A stretch of 64,000 nucleotides of DNA from positions 611,543 through 675,542 of the forward strand of contig NZ_RBEE01000023.1 of NCBI RefSeq assembly GCF_003725795.1. Direction: 5' to 3'. Source of the stretch: Pedobacter jejuensis (GTDB lineage Bacteria; Bacteroidota; Bacteroidia; Sphingobacteriales; Sphingobacteriaceae). This document shows positions 63,241-64,000 of the stretch, in pieces. The position numbers and the translations under genes were made by a program. Each line of letters opens with the position of its first letter. The first letter of the stretch is position 1. Below the pieces are notes generated by a model. The model worked only from the letters and a program-made list of their open reading frames with translations, did not search any database and had not been told where the DNA came from.

Positions 63241-63633
63241 TAATAATAGGGTTGATTTATATAGGTTTTATTTTTGAATTTAAATATGGGATGCTACAAA
63301 AACGGATAAAGATACAATTAAACTTGTTTCTTTTAATTATGTGAAAGAAAAAAAATACTAAAGTGTTTTTCGTGTACTAAAAAATATGGGTTATTAATAA
63401 GCACGTATTGCACTATTTATTCTTATTTATAATTTTTTGCATCATTTAGCACTTTTTATCTCTTGTCAAAAAAGCTATTTTTTCAGATATTAGGCTTAAT
63501 AACTATCATTCATTGAATCACTGCTCGGGTAGGATAGTTTTACAGTTTGCTTTTTCCTTAGTCTCCATCGGCAGATGAAGCGCAGATGATCCGCTGTTAA
63601 GGGCTTAACTCCGTAAATCAAAATTGTAAAGCT
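63241..63633. other. Divergent intergenic region upstream of the export operon
   Basis: This 393-bp region holds the start signals of the leftward polysaccharide operon and of a small rightward gene. I see one 14-bp palindrome (GTTAAG-GG-CTTAAC at 63596-63609), 24 bp before the rightward ATG, which could be an operator. The -7/-33 pairs are not clear on either strand. From about 63520 rightward the base composition rises in GC. Confidence 0.45.
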
Positions 63634-63831
63634 ATGGCACCTCCCAACTTGTTGCGGTTTAAACAAACAACACATGAAAAGAGTATGTATTTATCCGAAG
63701 GATTTAGCATCTTAACTGGAAAAAGCTTAGCACAAGCACAAAGAGTGCTTAGAAATTTAAGGTTTGTATTGAATAAGCGTAGAGATCAATACATTACATT
63801 TGATGAATATGCCAATTTTTTCTGGAATTGA
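63634..63831 (+). CDS. Small protein of unknown function, possible HTH-like
   Basis: This 65-residue protein has an ATG start and a basic middle (SILTGKSLAQAQRVLRNLRFVLNKRRDQYITFDEYANFFW). The order of a short helix, TGKS turn, basic helix and Thr-Phe-Asp-Glu end resembles small Bacteroidota proteins whose pattern ends in an F/ITVEEF-like strand, sometimes found near mobile DNA. No function is established. The palindrome just upstream could be its operator. Confidence 0.5.
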   Translation: MAPPNLLRFKQTTHEKSMYLSEGFSILTGKSLAQAQRVLRNLRFVLNKRRDQYITFDEYANFFWN

Positions 63832-63905
63832 TGTAGAATTGATTCAGAAAATTTGTTTGATGCTGTCTTTGATTTGTACTATCGCTGGATAAACCGCTTC
63901 AAATT

Positions 63906-63997
63906 GACCCCTCTTCGCCAATCTAAAAAGTTCCCCTTAGCCGAGTTAATTTGATAAGGTTCGCCAAAGGAAAAAGACCCCTTTGCGCCAATCCAAA
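63906..63997. repeat. Imperfect direct repeat at the window edge
   Basis: GACCCCTCTTCGCCAATCTA (63906-63925) recurs as GACCCCTTTGCGCCAATCCA (63976-63995) with a 70-bp period and three mismatches. Near-inverted copies (CGCCAAAGG and CCTTTGCG around 63962-63987) lie between them. This suggests a palindromic repeat cluster that continues past the window. Confidence 0.5.
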
Positions 63998-64000
63998 TTA

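Noticed and set aside
1..64000. CRISPR array, integrase, transposase or phage genes
   Set aside because: No regular 25-40 bp repeats with spacers and no ORF with recombinase or transposase motifs were seen in the window.

Overview
The window looks like chromosome of a Bacteroidota member close to Pedobacter (Sphingobacteriaceae). The reasons are low-GC DNA, a pyrG-yidC pair, a TonB receptor with a carboxypeptidase-regulatory-like N-terminal domain, weak Shine-Dalgarno sequences, and a Bacteroidota-type -7 element (TAnnTTTG) ahead of the main gene cluster. The genus is inferred from gene content only.

Region 1 (1-16.2 kb) is mostly housekeeping. It holds pyrG (5' end cut by the window), yidC, an S9 prolyl oligopeptidase-like exopeptidase, a fused SpmA/SpmB-type membrane protein, a PaaI-type thioesterase, a TonB-dependent receptor behind a DtxR/MntR-like inverted repeat, a small membrane protein, tRNA-Arg(TCT), a secreted GH2 beta-glucuronidase and a WalJ-like metallo-beta-lactamase-fold protein.

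Region 2 (16.2-30.1 kb) is a compact natural-product cluster on the + strand. A 2207-aa NRPS-PKS hybrid (A-PCP-KS-AT-ACP-aminotransferase) is translationally coupled to a 1340-aa NRPS (C-A-PCP-TE). A Sfp-type phosphopantetheinyl transferase, a JmjC/cupin-like oxygenase and an FkbM-type methyltransferase follow. Reading the adenylation pockets by hand suggests a proline-like starter and aspartate as second amino acid. With a malonyl-type AT and an aminotransferase in place of any ketoreductase, the line should build a starter amino acid extended by two carbons, beta-aminated, then amide-linked to Asp. I do not recognise this architecture as any characterised pathway.

Region 3 (30.1-63.2 kb) is a large polysaccharide locus with genes on both strands. 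It encodes many glycosyltransferases (GT2, GT4, GT8, GT14 and GT-C types), FdtA/FdtB-like enzymes for a 3-amino-3,6-dideoxyhexose, a Wzx-like flippase, an O-antigen ligase/polymerase, a Wzc-like chain-length protein with a degenerate kinase domain, and a short TolC-like protein. No priming glycosyltransferase, Wza or rml genes occur in the window, so the locus is incomplete here or relies on distant genes. Two features stand out. First, a HAD phosphatase, a UbiA-type prenyl-phosphate phosphoribosyltransferase-like enzyme and a flavin oxidoreductase lie in tandem, recalling decaprenyl-phosphoryl-ribose/arabinose synthesis. Second, there are two separate GMC dehydrogenases, each beside a small RR-leader partner.

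Region 4 (63.2-64 kb) contains one small unassigned ORF and a short imperfect direct repeat at the window edge. I found no rRNA, CRISPR array, integrase or transposase.
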